From Termitomyces sp. T153 (lineage: Eukaryota; Basidiomycota; Agaricomycetes; Agaricales; Lyophyllaceae), in the NCBI GenBank assembly GCA_018296165.2, contig JACKQL020000081.1, forward strand, positions 1 to 64,000: 64,000 nt of DNA, written 5' to 3'. This document shows positions 34,605 to 48,559 of this stretch, piece after piece (positions within the stretch are counted from its first letter, which is position 1; each line of letters opens with the position of its first letter). The position numbers were made by a program, and so were the translations under genes. Under the pieces are notes generated by a model, which saw only the letters and a program-made list of their open reading frames with translations, did not search any database and was not told where the DNA came from.

Positions 34605-37152
34605 ATGATGGCTGGAGACCGCGAGGAGCAAGCAACAGCAACAGCAGAAGCAGAGGGATCGAACAACAACCCGGGTATGTTTCAAGTTCAGTATGACGAG
34701 ACAGACATGCCGCCGCTTGTCGAGCCGCCCGCGAGTATGACGTACACATTCTCTGCTACTGCGCCCGTCAGCACGCCTACGATTGAGGAGGTAGAGTCTT
34801 ATGTGTTCTCGGGACCACTAAGGAATACCTACCACGGGAAACGCCGCGACGCGTCGTATATCCCACGTCCGCCTAATGCTTTTATACTATTTAGATCGTC
34901 GTTTATACGTGAGCAGAATGTTACGGGAAAGGTCGAGGGTAATCATAGTAATTTATCAAAGATTATTGGTACGTTCATTTTTATCACTACTAGCTTGATT
35001 TCGAATTGTGCGACCAGGGAAATACTGGAAGGCACTTCCAAAGTCTGAACATGATGCTTGGGAGGCCAAGGCTGTAGAGGCGCAGCTCGAGCATCGTCGG
35101 CGATTCCCTGATTGGCGGTTCAGTCCTGGAGCGAATGCGGCGGCGAATGCAAAGGTGAAGCGGTATGTGGTTGATAGTGGTGGCGGTGGGGATCCGGGCG
35201 GGGGATGGGGAGGGACAGATGGAGGAGGAGGGAGGAGGAGACGGAGTGTGAGCATGAGTATGCGGATCCGGGCTGCGAAGGATCCACCGGATGACGATGC
35301 GGACGAAGACGACGAAGACGATGGTGTAGACGTGGTGGATGATGATGACGACGATTCGGATTACGAAGAGGGACCGAGCTCGAGGCGACGCAAGCAAAAA
35401 TCCAAAGTCAAACCACTCAGGATGAAAGCCAAGCCACGGCGCAGACGTGGATCGACGAAAGGCGAGGACGAACGTGCAGATGGGGACGACAACGAGCGAA
35501 TTGATAAGATTACAGATTTGTTGGTGGAGGGTAAGAAGGGCGTCGAGCTCGAGAGGGCGTTGGAACAATGGCAGACCGAGAAGAGGGCCCGGGTCCATGT
35601 CCACAACGCTCCCGGTGGAAAATCCAAATCTCCCCCTCTGATAATAACCATCAACCCCGCCCCCGCCTCGATCCCACTAACTCCACGCAGCTCATCTATG
35701 CTATCTCCAATGACACCCACATTAACGCCCACGCCCCCGCTTTCGCCTGAGGTTACACAGACACAGGGCGTAAAGCGGTCGTTGAGTGCCCCCGCGCCGG
35801 ATATGAGACTTGGACCCAGTATTCAGGCCTTGGGCTCGTACCTACAAGCCCAGCTCGGGTACGGCCCCGCTTCCGCCTCCACGAAGAAACGGAATTGGTC
35901 GACTGCGTCTGTGTCGGTTGGGGGAGAGGGAGAGAGGGAGGTACAGGGGCGGGAGGCGGTCTCGCTTCCGCTTATGCTTGAGGAGAAATGGGATATTGGT
36001 ACTGGTACGGATCCTTGTGCTGGTCGGGAACAGACAGGGATCCTTTCGCGTCCCACACAGACACAGGTTTTTGGAAGCCGAGAGGAAGATGTATACGCAT
36101 CAATAGGTGGGGAGGCCTACGTTGCGCCGTTTCGTATCGCGAATCTCGGGCCCACGGAGAGTAGTAGTACTACGAACACTGCCGAGGATGAGACGTCGAC
36201 GTGGGCTGATGCGTTGCAGTATTGTTATCCTACCCCGCCTGCGTCGGCGTTTCAGGTTGGCGCGTGGGATTCTCAAATGCAAGTGCGAGAGCGGGGATCT
36301 GTACCCCAGAACATGAATCTGAATCCGAGTGCGAGTTGGTGGCCTTCGCACCTCCAAACGAGTCCGAACGAAGATGTGAGTGGGGCGTTCGAGCCTGTGC
36401 GCGAGGGGTCGTTTGACCAGATATTTGGATATGGATATGGGTACGGAATGAGCGTGGGTACGCAGTATGCAGGTATATATGGGGAGATGGGGAGGAGGTA
36501 TGGTGAGGTGCGTGTACGGGTTTTTTCTTGGATCAGGTTCGTTGTGGATGATTGATTGCGTTGTTTGTAGTGTTTTAATAGTACGTTGGGAGATGTAGAA
36601 TATGAGCAAGACCAGCGCATGCATCGTGAACGACAAGAATGGACCATGAACCCAACAAACACACCTTCGACTTCCACGACTGTCTACTCTCCCCGTCCCA
36701 TCCCAAACTCGCCCTCGGACTCAGTGTTCGTCCCGAATACTGCCACACGACCAAGCACACCCACAAGCCCAGACGCAAATGCATTTCCAAACACAGACAC
36801 AGACACAAACGCAGATGGCCACACATTCTTCTGTCCCGCTGTGCCCTCTCCGATCGGACTAGGCACGATACCTGAGTCCTCGTTTTCGAGCTTGAGGGGG
36901 TGGGATGGGGCGGGTTGTGCGGAGGGATCTGTTGGGGAGATGGGACTTGGACAGAGACATGCGCATGCGCAGGAGACGTGGTTTGGGTTGGGGAGGATGC
37001 AGAGTGTTGGGCTTGGGCTTGGGCTTGGGCTTGGTGGTGAGGGGAAGGAGAGGTGCGTGGGTGTGGGTGGTAGCACCAGTGCAGGAGGGGGAGGTGTGAG
37101 TGGGGATCGCGATGCGAGGCCGCGGCCGAGTGCAGGTGAGGATACGATATGA
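34605..37152 (+). CDS. HMG-box (MATA_HMG type) transcription factor
   Basis: Exons 34,605-34,968, 35,018-36,507 and 36,571-37,152 join in frame to 811 residues. Residues about 85-163 form an HMG box: IPRPPNAFILFR, then VEGNHSNLSKIIGKYWK across the first intron, then EAQLEHRRRFPDWRF. This is the sequence-specific, minor-groove-bending type of fungal mating and fruiting regulators. After an acidic stretch (35,295-35,360) comes a second conserved motif, ITDLLVEGKKGVELERALEQ, then Pro/Ser-rich sequence with LTPTPPLSPE. The last exon ends in Gly-rich GLGLGLGLGG repeats. The start is the ATG pair at 34,605-34,610; an upstream in-frame ATG at 34,503 is less likely. It is probably nuclear. Whether it belongs to a mating-type locus cannot be said from the neighbours, which include no pheromone or receptor gene. 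Confidence 0.9.
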
Positions 37153-40020
37153 TGTGATGATTAGAATGCGGAGACATTCATTCCTATTTCTTCGATGTGA
37201 TGTGAAGAACGAAACGATGTTCCGCACATTTTCCGGCTTCCCAGCTTCCCAGGTTCCAACACCAAACTCGAACTCAAACTCCACCTCTGGATCAATCCTA
37301 TTCTGAACGCAGCGCACGACTCCACTAACAACAACTCATGCTTGGAATTGCATTATGGATCGGATGGAATGCCTTGTTTCTCTTTCTTTTGGTTTTTTTT
37401 TGGTTGCCAATACCTATATCTATTGACCCGGATATCTATGTACACCATGCCTAACCCCCAGCTCTCATATCATCTCGCATCTTCTTGGTTTGACCTCAAA
37501 TGTTGTACGATTGCTTGCTTGCTTCCTTGAATACTTGCCTTGGGCCCCTGTCTTCGTTCGTAGTAGGAGTACGAGGGTATGTTCTATTTTGTGCTACGTC
37601 CGATATCATCATGTTTTTTGCGGCTTCTTACTTACTCACTTACTTTGCCTTCTTCTTTTCTCGTTTTTACCACCCATTGGGAGTCTGTCGGTTGATGTAT
37701 TTTGTACGACTGTTGTTGATGTTCGTATTACGATTGTGTATGGTATTATATTTTCTGGATACGCGACTTTTCTCGGACATTGACTTGATACGATAATCAA
37801 TGCTGGAAATTACGTCACGGATGGGATGGAATGGCTTTGGTTCTTTTTACTCATCTTTTGTTTTTCGATTGTGGATATCTATCTGTCTATCCATCTATCC
37901 ATTTATGTCAACTCTCTCCTCCTTCGTATCGTTCTTCAATGTTACGTTCTTGTGCGATAAATTACTTCTACCTTCGTTTTTCGTACTAGTACAAGAGTCT
38001 GTTCTCGGTAGTATGTCTGACGATGCCGTGTTATAAGTATGATTTCTTGGCAAGTTTTCGGATACACGGACCTCTCTGACCTTGAGGACGATGCGATATG
38101 CCGAAGCACGGACCGTAGCTCGTTACATCCTAGATCGGACGGAAAATGTTGCGTCAAACTAAACGCCCCAGTGGCTCAAATGTCCTTAGCCGAAGTCTGA
38201 CAGCGGGGTGTAAAGTTGGTTAGTGGACGGTTTAGTGAACGCCTCAACCACCCCGGTGCTACGAGGGAGGACGTTGACGAAACATCATGGCATAACTTGA
38301 GTCCGCAAACTTCGCTTATTCTTCAGAACTTTAAGAACCCTTCTCTCTCCCATCTGTCGATCGACGTACGTAAGCGAACCGGGAAAGCAGCCCGCTCCTG
38401 CCATAAGCAGGTACAGACTTTCCACACTCGCTCTGCGGTTCGTGAATCATTATATCCCATTCATAGAGGCAGTGGGAACTCGGATTCTCACAAGCACCGT
38501 TCCTCGCCGCCTTTTTCTCCGAGGCGGCCTCGGAAATCATAGGTCCCGTACACTAGGCCAGCGCCCGGTCATTAGATGAGGTTATATATACGCATCCCTG
38601 ACTAGACATGCGATCCGGATCCAAAAAGATCAGTGAGCATGTATCATGGCAAAGTCCACAACAACCATCATGTATTTGTACCTTGCAAAAACTCTTCTTG
38701 AAACGACGGGCGAGCAGCGTTCCTGGATCCGCCCCACCTTTTGCTCTGCTTAAGCCTTGATTTGATCAAGTGCGTCGACGACGGGATCAAGGTATTCGTT
38801 TATGTCTTCATTACAAAATGTTTGGAGCACGTTGAAGAAGCGTCACCGAAAGAAATACAAGAGACCTCGAAATTGATCGATTATTTCGCGGATAGTAATA
38901 ATTTGACGATAAAGCCTTGTCAATACTGCCACCGCCGGACTGTAAGATCGAGTCAGAGGAGAGAAAAATGGGGGGTCACGATATTCTCAGTGGGATCGCG
39001 AACCCGATGTCACGGTCAAGTAAGGAAGGAATTTCCCGATTTTCCAGGGACTATTCTATTCTGTCCTTTTGATTCGAGGGCCAGTAAGGACTCTGAATGG
39101 GTATACGAGGACCTACATGTATTACAGCGGTCGGAAGTGCGATTTTCACAGCCAATTGACCGTCTATGAATGCATATATTCTAGAGCCCAATTACTGATT
39201 GTTTTTCTGCTTGTTAGCCGGTGAATTGCTAGATGTACACTGTATTAGTTCCGCATGGCTCGTGGTTCAAGAATGTGAATGAGAAAGAGTAATGACGCTT
39301 GGAAGATAAGTTCCATAACTTTCGTTCGATGATGATAGACGGGTCAACTCGGGGACAAGGTGCAGAACGTCTGATCTTTCCATCACCAATGAAAAATATA
39401 TCCTCACATCGTTGTGATAGAGCGGCCGACAGTGATTAAAAACAAGACAGCCCCCAAGTTCGGCATCGGCGCAGAAGACAGCGGTGGATGACTAAATGGA
39501 CTATTCATGGACACGACAAGAAGATTCGTATCAAAAGTTACCATCATACCGGATTACGACAGAGATTTCGTTCAGGTGATGGGTTTGTCGGGTTTGTCAT
39601 GCAGAAAAGACCACTAACACGGATATTTCCGAGCCCTAACATAAGTCAACCTCGATAGGTAGTAAACGCCTCGGACTACCGCGACCAATCTGCAATACTC
39701 ATCCTCAATTCCATCACCTTTGGTTCCCGAGGTATGCAACCTCAATCGCATCACATTTCGTTCTCCGAGGTGTGGCCTAGTTTTCGCATAGCTCGTGCGT
39801 CAGATATCTCCTTATTCATCCAATTCTAATCGAAGTCCTACGGTGGTCTTCATCATATACTTTGCTCGCTAGCTACCTCATGTCAGATACCTTGACGTCA
39901 CGAGTCCTCGGTTATTTGATGTATGATATTTTTAACAGTAAGTGTTTTTATAGTCTCCCGGAAGGTCTTCTCTCTTTACCAACTTTTTACCAAAACTCAC
40001 CACCACCTGCTTATCCAGTG
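37153..40020. other. Intergenic, no gene supported
   Basis: T-rich DNA directly follows the HMG gene (37,340-38,030) and yields only hydrophobic spurious frames. A frame at 38,741-39,169 (142 codons, plus strand) has no recognisable motif and no support beyond length. The last 150 bp precede the zinc-finger gene and may hold its promoter. Confidence 0.4.
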
Positions 40021-42838
40021 ATGAACTCACTCTGCTCCTTCCTGGTACCAGAACTTCCGATAGACTTGAAAACTACGGTGGAGGTCAGTAGGATGAGAAG
40101 CCATAAAGGTATAGTTTTTATCTTTCGGAAAGAATTTAATTTATGGTTTATCGTTTCGTGATATAGGGAATATCCCTTCCTTGCCGCAGACGAAATATTG
40201 TCCTGTGTGCCCCGCGAAATTTACAAGGACGACGCATTTGAATCGACACATTCGCTCTCGTTCGTGGATGTCCTTCTTGTATATGTACTTTTTTTATGAG
40301 CCTCAAACTCAGATACCAACGAAAGGCAGCATCGTTGCAATGTAACTATTTCTTTAGTATGCTCATTACACTTGAATGACGCCGCAACCGCAGATGTGTC
40401 ATGCGGAATTTACGAGGAGTGATTTGCTTACGAGACATAAACGGACGTGTGGCGATTTGTAAGTCTTCACTCGTGAACGCGCTATCCTTTTCTAATCTAC
40501 ATTACATAGTACAAACGCAAATCGATCCAGGCGCAAATCCTGCCAGGCATGTTCCTATCTACGACTTTGATGTATTTTGAACCTGATTTCATTAATCCTT
40601 AGGCATGTGCCGAGTCTAAAGTCAAATGCAACCTCGAGTACCCGTGCTTGAAGTGTATCTCGCGTGGCCGCGAATGTATCTTTATCAACGACCCCGAAGC
40701 TTCGCGGAACAAGAAATTGGCCTTGTTGGAACGAAAACTCTCTCTTTCTACGCAGTCCTCTGCCTCCGCGGAAAGCGTTGGCCCCTTGTCAGCGTCTACT
40801 TCAAGTACATATTCAGAATTGGTAACGGATAGTCCCACGGACTTGTCGTCTGCATCTCCTCTGTTCTCCTCAGAGACCTCTGTTTCTACTGACTCCCCAT
40901 CATCTGCTACTCCGTCTCTTTTTGTGTCTCCAGGGACTTCATCTACCTCCTCGTCACAGTCGTCTCCGCGGCTTGAGATTCTGCAAAGTCAGCCTGATAT
41001 GGAGACGACGTTTGATATGTCCTTCGATCCCTCTCTCGATTCGTACCCGTCGAATATTCTCTCTGCAGAACTATATACCGACCCGACAATGGCGGGATGC
41101 TCGTTGATACAGCCTACGATTATGAATGACTTTTGGCTAGAAGGGAGCGAGCTCTTCCCTAACCTGGGTGATTCTGATTTCCCCCATCAAAGCCACGGGT
41201 TTGACGAACCTGTTTTCACGGCGGACTTTGGCACTCTCATTTCAGCGGAAAACACAACGGACACGTCACCGCGGACGTCCGCGGATCAGTCGTCGAGTAT
41301 GGAGAATCTATTCAATGACCCTCCTACGCAGTCTTTCTCCTCCCAGGATCTGGAGTTATACCGTATGTTGTTGCACTCACCGTAGATTAAAACTACTACT
41401 AATTGTATTGTCTAGTTAATCTGTTTTTTCGGGTATTCTGCGCGCAGGTTCCCCTCGTACATACTCCGACATGGACTATGGAAGACAAACCTCTCATCCT
41501 CGTGCGTGCCATGCAGGCCTGTGGTGCGCTATTTGTGAGGACGTCGCAGGCGACTGCGTTTATTGACGAGATTTTGTCGACGCGAAACACGCTCGTTGCG
41601 GAATTTGTGAGTGGTCCTGATTTGTCTATTTGGCCCGGGCTGATGTCAGGTGTTATGAAAAGGCGAAACTCCCTACTGACGCTAGGGAACAAAATCACCT
41701 CTTACTTACCCTCGTACTCCTACAAACAACCGCATTGTTCCACCAGCAGTCGGACCAGCGGATATCGTCAGATGTGTATCATGGGATGCTCGTAATGGTG
41801 CGCGTGATTTTCCAGCCTTCATTTATTGTCAATGTGTCATTTTTTCTCTAATACAGATCGTTCGCTGCACGGGTGTTCTACCACGAGTCAACGCGTGGGT
41901 GCCTCCAGACATGGACGATGTCTCATCTTTGGATACTCTTTGGCGAGAATGGGCCAACTACGAGATGATCAAAAGGTACGGCGTTTTCGTAACTCTTTCT
42001 ACTTGAGACTAATGCCATGCTTTTCTTCAGGGTATTATTCTTATCATATCTCCATGATTGTTGTCATTGCATGTACTTTGCCATAACTCCGTCGTTTCAG
42101 CCATCGGAGTTAGATATTTGTCTACCCTGCGACGACGCTCTATGGTGTGCTCCTGATGCTGTACAATGGTCCAGCGTCTTGCAAACATCTTCACCGTATG
42201 GAGTTGGTAACCAGAGAATCATGGGGTTCCCTATGCAGACTGCTCTAGCCGTGCTAAACGACACTCGTTTTTCCAAAGTCACACTGGTGTTCACTCCCTT
42301 TGCACACTTTATTCTCATACACACTATCCTACGGAATATCTACGCCTCGCATGCCTTCTCCTCGTCTATCGATGTCTCCTTGCTCGGCACCGACACTAGA
42401 TCGGTGACTACTGAAAGCTCAATAGCAGTAGGGGAGAACCCTGACGAATCCTTTGCCATTCAATATGCCCTACATAACTGGTTCCGCACATGGTCAGGGA
42501 GTCTTGAGTCAACAGTGGTCGAACGCACAAAAGAACTTTCACTCATCCGAAACGCACTCTCATTCTACTGGCTCGCGCAGATATCTTTGCTCGCCATCCA
42601 AAACAAGTCAGCTGATTCTGGCGGGCAATTGTCAGATGTGAGGACAGAAGGGAGGTTCAGACTCATGAAGAAGTGGCTGGACCATATCCGGGCATTTTTG
42701 AGAAGTGGACATGGGACGTCGCCGCACCTCTGGGAAGAGCTTTCAAAGCTAGGGACGCAGATGTCGATCCAGGATCGCCATAGTGGGGATGAAAATACCA
42801 ATTGGCTCCTTTCGTTTTTCTTTGGAAGCGGAATCTGA
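40021..42838 (+). CDS. C2H2 plus Zn2Cys6 transcription factor with fungal_trans domain
   Basis: Ten exons: 40,021-40,108, 40,167-40,259, 40,313-40,341, 40,394-40,458, 40,510-40,546, 40,603-41,362, 41,416-41,606, 41,663-41,797, 41,857-41,975 and 42,031-42,838. They join to 774 residues with all phases matched. Two C2H2 fingers (CPVC...HLNRHIRSH and CxxC-type MCHAEF...LLTRH) are followed by a Zn2Cys6 cluster (CQAC...KVKC...PCLKC...REC) and a Ser-rich linker. The fungal-specific regulatory domain then has VPLVHTPTW, MQACGALFVRT, LVLLQTTALFHQQ and VYHGMLVM. It is a nuclear DNA-binding regulator; the target is unknown. Several finger residues are split by introns. The intron 40,547-40,602 has a GC donor. 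An upstream in-frame ATG (39,862) leaves the start uncertain. Confidence 0.9.
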
Positions 42839-45800
42839 CAATTTTTCTGGCGTCTTTTGCCTTTCGTTGCCTCGAAGCAGCTACTTGGTTTCATCATTCT
42901 ATTCACGAGCACCTCTACATATACGTGCCTACTTCTATTGACCTATTCATATTGGCAGATATCCACATGGAGTACCTCAGCCCTGTATTTTATCAAGTGA
43001 TTGTGTACAATGTATTCGATGGTGTCCAACAAATGCTTTATGGGGCTCGATTTCGAACAAGGCATATCCTTGCAATGAACTTATCGTACGATGGCGTCAG
43101 TATTGGCCTTGACGTGAGCTCAATTCGAGCAGAGCAAACATTACAGGGCGGAGCATTAGCCCATAGAACGAAAGTAGAGCTCTACATAAGTATCTCCTCG
43201 ACTCGGAGAGCCGTTGTCTTAGTCACGTTTTTTTAGCCTGTGACGTCACATCCATCCCTTTTTTTTGTTGCGTGCTTTTCTTTATCCCTGCCGATTATCA
43301 CGCTCCGAATTCACAGTTTCTCTTCGCTTAGTAGTCATCCAGCCATCAAATCGTTCGAATTCACCGCATTGAAACTCCTCCAGACTGTCACAACCTAATA
43401 TCTCACGGTCTTCTGTGGTATTTTCCATGGAATGACCAGCGCCAAATTGGAGGAAGCCTACATCTGTTGCAGGCAACCTCATCTTATACTCAATACAGGA
43501 TCATATTCCGAAGTAATTAATGTTATCAACACGAGACACCGTCGACGAATTTCGGAACATCGCTTATAGAAATTTTTTTCGTTTCATTCTTATTGACATA
43601 TTACTCATCCTTCGCCCATTGTTTCAAGGGACACTCTCCCCGGAAGCACGTCATCGCGAGAAAATGCCTACGGCATCAGGCGTTCTTTTGCTTCTGCATA
43701 CTGAGCATGTATATCTAGACCTCTCCGCCGCGGCGAACTTGTCCGACACTTTGGTACACACCGATCTCGCCATATTCTTACGTCACAGAACTTCGGGACG
43801 TGGCGTAACGTGGATCTCACGGAGATTTTCCAGTGCTGAACTGATATTCTGCTGCCCCATCTCCTCTTGGGCCGCAATGTTATACCTGATCTGCTCTTGG
43901 TCACCCTTCTTGTCTGAAAAAATGTGAGTTAGCTCTTGTTCATATCTTAAACGTGAGGCGGAATACAATTCTGATGGTAAAGGGTCACGCTTGAGTGAGA
44001 AAAGGTTCGCTCTAATGCTTCAAAAGGTAATCTCGTTTTAGGATTGTTCCATGCCTGGGAAATCAGTCGTACATTCAAGTAGGCACTCGCCGCTGACATC
44101 ACTTAACGATTAGGTGTGAAGAGTTGATGTCATCTGGAAATGAATAGCCAATTATCAAACAGGACAACATGATTACGAACTCGATCTCTAACTGTTTGCT
44201 ACCAGGTTTCCCACTGGAAGACTTCGTGGTCATTTGATATTCCCGGTATAAATGGCATGCGTACCTTGCATTTAGCGCCACACTAAAAGGATCTAAGAAT
44301 TCTGAGCAGATCTTCTCAAGCTGACGTGAGAATGAGAATGTGAGTGACATCCTTGTTGAAATTGACAATCATGCCAATCGACAGGTGAGGCAACGAGTAT
44401 GTCAGATACCCGTGGACCTGACTGTTTTGGGAATGTCCTTCAGAATGCAGGGACCGACCACGTTATTGATGGTGCAGCTACCTGGAGAAGCAGTAAAGCA
44501 ATCTGGAATAGAAGAGCGGTGACCTCAACATTCAACAATCGAATAGAAGCGCGGGTGTGAATGATTCGTATGTATGTAATCGTCATCCAGAATATGTCGG
44601 AGTTCCTGACTTACATGTAGACTGCGACTCAAATCTGTTGGAGTGTTGTCATCATTACCTCTCAATTCGTTTCCTTAGGACTAGAGTGCGATGAACCGAC
44701 GCGGTCACCCTCGCAACGATGCCCTTCGTAGACTCTATCCTTATCACTCAACGGTCTTTGACTCGTTCAGTTGCAATTTCACTGGAAAAACGCGCTCAGT
44801 GGCCTATCACGCGTTCCATTCCGTCAGATATCATCCTTACAAGCCGGTGAGGGGCTGCATTCGCGCATGGAAAACGGTATGTACACTTACTATCGATCAT
44901 TTAGGCCCGTTCACGGACTGTGCTTTTAGAAATTGTTTGATAGTAATTAAAGATCCTGGAATGGAGTCGTAGCCATAAGGTGGATGAAGTTGCTCTAGCC
45001 GCAGTCAATTTTGGTACGCAAATTCTCGTTTGTTATGAGACAGCTGTCTGACATCCTGCGAGTTGATCGTTGTAGCAGTGACTTCCACGTGTTACGGTTC
45101 ACTACTTCGTTTGGCGACTATGGATCCTTGTTATTGTACATAATATGGCTCGACGGACTGATCAAACCATATGACATAGGTTCAAAAGACATATAGGTGC
45201 ATGCTGTGTTATACTATATTGTAACAGAAATAGTGATGACTTTGTTTTCGACGCTACTTTTGAGGCAGACTTTCGAAGTAGACCTTGGGATGATACTCTT
45301 TTTTCCTTGGCTTACAGGTGAGGAACGGCCATCCTTAGCCCTCTTGATACCCACACCATAATATGCCGTGTGTTTCAAGGACGGCGCGAAGCTTTCAACA
45401 TATCGCCACACTAGCGCTATTCAGCATTCAGCGCTGGATCAATTCTCGTTGTCCATGGATGACCGAGGTTAAGATCACACTGAGGAGTTAGAGGTTCAGG
45501 GCGTCCGTAGGAATATCCAAGGAGTAATCCACGAACGCAGGTAAGGAGATATTCGAAGGTGAATAAGACTACAACGGGACTGCGATTGAGGACAGTTGGA
45601 TAGAAATGGTTGGATGCGTGCAATAAGCGAGAAAAAATTGAATACGCCATGTACTCAAAGAAATAAATGAACTGACAATCAATCTTCGGGGGAAACACAG
45701 ATGCGAAGGGAAAACCAAATCATCGCCACGAGCTGATTGAAATCGAACAATGGACTGGAGTACTGTAACTGGGATTGAGGCAGAAACAAGACACTGGTAT

Positions 45801-48559
45801 GGTAGGTAAAAGGAAGAAAAAACTGCGCAAGAATCGAGAAGGTCAAGTGAAGTCGAGGAGCAAAATTGACATGCATAATACCTCACCTTGACGAAATTTC
45901 TGGGAACCAGGTCTGCTGCTTCATACCTGAGTCTATGTCTTCCCAACTCTTTTTCTCCTTCGGCCGTGATCTCGGAAGGTATTTTGATGTTATATCTTGC
46001 ACGAATCTAAATTCACACCTGTGAAATGCAAAGAGCTTGTGCTTGTAGATGAAAAGAACTCGCTCACTACTTCCACTGCGTATGCGGGAATCCAATTCGT
46101 ATCTTTGATACGAGAGTAATATGATCCATCTATGGTGACGTCTTCCAGAATGTAAGGTATTGAGATCATCAATAAACATCAAGTCCATAGTGTCACCATA
46201 TATGAAGAATGAGACGGATTCTTGTGAAGCTCCCAATTGACCTACCTCGTGAAAAGTCGAGTTGAGTCTGACAAGTACGAAAGAAGTCAGGTCGGGACAT
46301 CCAGGTCGTATAATAATTCTTTCCACTCGCTAACAGTCACATAAATGATGGTATATGTGGACGACGTTGAGCAAAGGTAAAATTGGATCATACTGCCAAA
46401 TCGTATACACCAAATCGATGATATCTTTTTTGAATTGATCTGTTAAGCGAGATTCAAGAATGGGAAATTCCGTTGGATAAATCGGAAAAATACACATTTC
46501 AGTGAGAGACAATCACTGCTTCACTATGTTAATGTATACCTGTCGAAGTGCATGTTGATTATTTTCTTTGAATTATTCTGCCAGGTGACTGAACTTGGAA
46601 GAGCATCGATAGTAGAAGGCATTCCTCTGCATAGGCGTTGAATTTTTCCAAGTTGTCATGTTTACTTAGATACAATTCGCTTCTGTTCCATGACTATCAG
46701 GGCTTCTCAAGCCTCAAGCGCACTCTCATTGATGGAGACGCTGAGTGGTACAACATGAGTTATGGTTCGTCAAAATATAGCATTCAGGGTATACAGGAAG
46801 GCGATGCAAAGCGCTCCTGAACTTGACTCTAGGTGCCTCTCTAGAAAAGAATTTCTCTCATGAAGCTGGCTACATGGTATCTTTTGAATTCTACAAGACT
46901 GGAATTGGGTCACATATATAACAGATCAATGTATGTATGTATGAGCTGAAATCGTGATATGTTCCAGTTGAAGCAAAGGCTCGACGACAATGATATATTT
47001 TGAGATTTGATACGCCGACAGTTTGATTCCAACTCGGGGAAACTTGTCCTAGGACTCTCATCTCGGGTCAAGTTTAATAGCTAAAGTTACATGCCTGTAC
47101 GTTCAAGATCCAATATCTGATATTACATAGGACGTGTCAAATAGTATATAAGAGTACAGCACTCATGATACGGCTGGAAGACACTGCGGGGCGCTCTAAG
47201 GTCGACTCCGGGCATTTCTATCACTTGGCGATAGGCTTTTACACTATAAAACAGGGAACACGGCGGCGGGCCACATACTTTATCTTTGTATAGTTTTCAG
47301 TCATTGCGAGAAGAAAGTCTGTCCGACGATGGACGATAGATAATATTCAAATCACGGATCATTAGCCCCGTCACCTGTAGCTCGCCCATATCCTCGATGG
47401 CACTCACAACAGTCAGGCATAACATCTAATCGAAGATCACCCGACTGTTCTACCTCAGCGGCGTTTGCTCTTAAGAAGCTGGAAAGGAATGCTTTTGACT
47501 TTTCATTCAGCCATGATCAGGTAAGGGTGGAGGTCCGCCATGCGTGTTCTATTCTCGGATATAGCAAACTGGTCATAGTTGCGTAGTCAATGCTCAACAG
47601 AGAAGTAGCAGGCCCAACATAAGAAACCTTGAACGACTGTTAGACTCCTAGCGTATCAGTCGTCTCCCACCGAGGACAGGTTTGCTGTGTTGGTGAGCTT
47701 TTGGACATGATTATAAAAAAGCTAATGTGAGAGACGGCTGGTCAGATGGCATGTGAGTATGGGGCTCGTGATACAGCACGAAGTCCCTAGTCACCGGTCT
47801 TTAGTCCATGCAGAATGCTTCAGGTTCGACTCCAGCTGTTATGTTAGGTGATGAAGACATCGGAATCCTATGTGAGAAAATAGGGAGAACGGTCGAAGGT
47901 GTGAGGTCAAGACACATTAACGATGGAACACAGCGATCAAGGAAAGCCGAAGATTACGCGAGAAAGCATATAAGGAACGATAGTTGTCTCTTACTCTTGG
48001 CTGGTCGCGGTCCAATCGAAATGGAAACCAGAGACAGTGATCAAGCTGCTGGGAACGAATACGAGTGTTTGACCAGGGGGCAGCAGATCGTTTGTCTTAA
48101 CCGTCACTTCTTTCTCTCGTAGAACCACTGAGTACTAGTTGGGTACACACGCACAAAAGATAAGTAGAGAATCATTCTATGCTCGAAGTAGCAGGAAAGG
48201 TTGAGTCTACATTGGAAAGAACGTTGGTCACGTTTCGCGAATGTCGGATAAGTGAGAGGATGATATAGAAGTGCAAGATGAGCAAAGCAAGAGAATGAAC
48301 AGGCATCATTCAATTTTTCGGCATAAGTCGGACCCGACGCACAAGCCTATCTTATCTCATCCACGAATCTTATCAGCTATTTCTTTTCTTTTCCGAGTCG
48401 ACTGCTTGGTTTTCCCTCGTGTTTACAAATGCACAAAGAATGCATGACCTAGGCTACATGTCATGATCTCAAGGAGGTCTGCAACAGCTCATGAGAAACC
48501 ATTTTGACAGTCGACAACCCCTCGTCATCTGTATGACTCAACCAAATTTGGCATCCCCC
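42839..48559. other. Gene-poor stretch, no gene supported
   Basis: Nearly 6 kb contains only short frames with no motif I recognise. The longest are 43,520-43,927 plus, 45,883-46,326 minus (147 codons, start MERIIIRPGCPDLTSF) and 47,808-48,122 plus. The minus-strand frames between 45,569 and 46,512 might be exons of one decayed gene, but no consistent splicing was found. No repeat or tRNA stood out. Confidence 0.4.

Noticed and set aside
34605..37152. HMG gene as proof of a mating-type locus
   Set aside because: Many MATA_HMG-type factors in mushrooms lie outside mating loci, and no homeodomain pair, pheromone or receptor gene is visible here.
35008..37177. Long minus-strand Pro/His-rich frames opposite the HMG gene
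   Set aside because: They are complements of GC-rich low-complexity coding sequence; the plus strand holds the HMG box and consistent splice sites.
37342..38036. Several hydrophobic plus-strand frames after the HMG gene
   Set aside because: T-rich DNA gives Phe/Leu/Ser-rich frames by composition; overlapping frames exist in two phases, with no motif.
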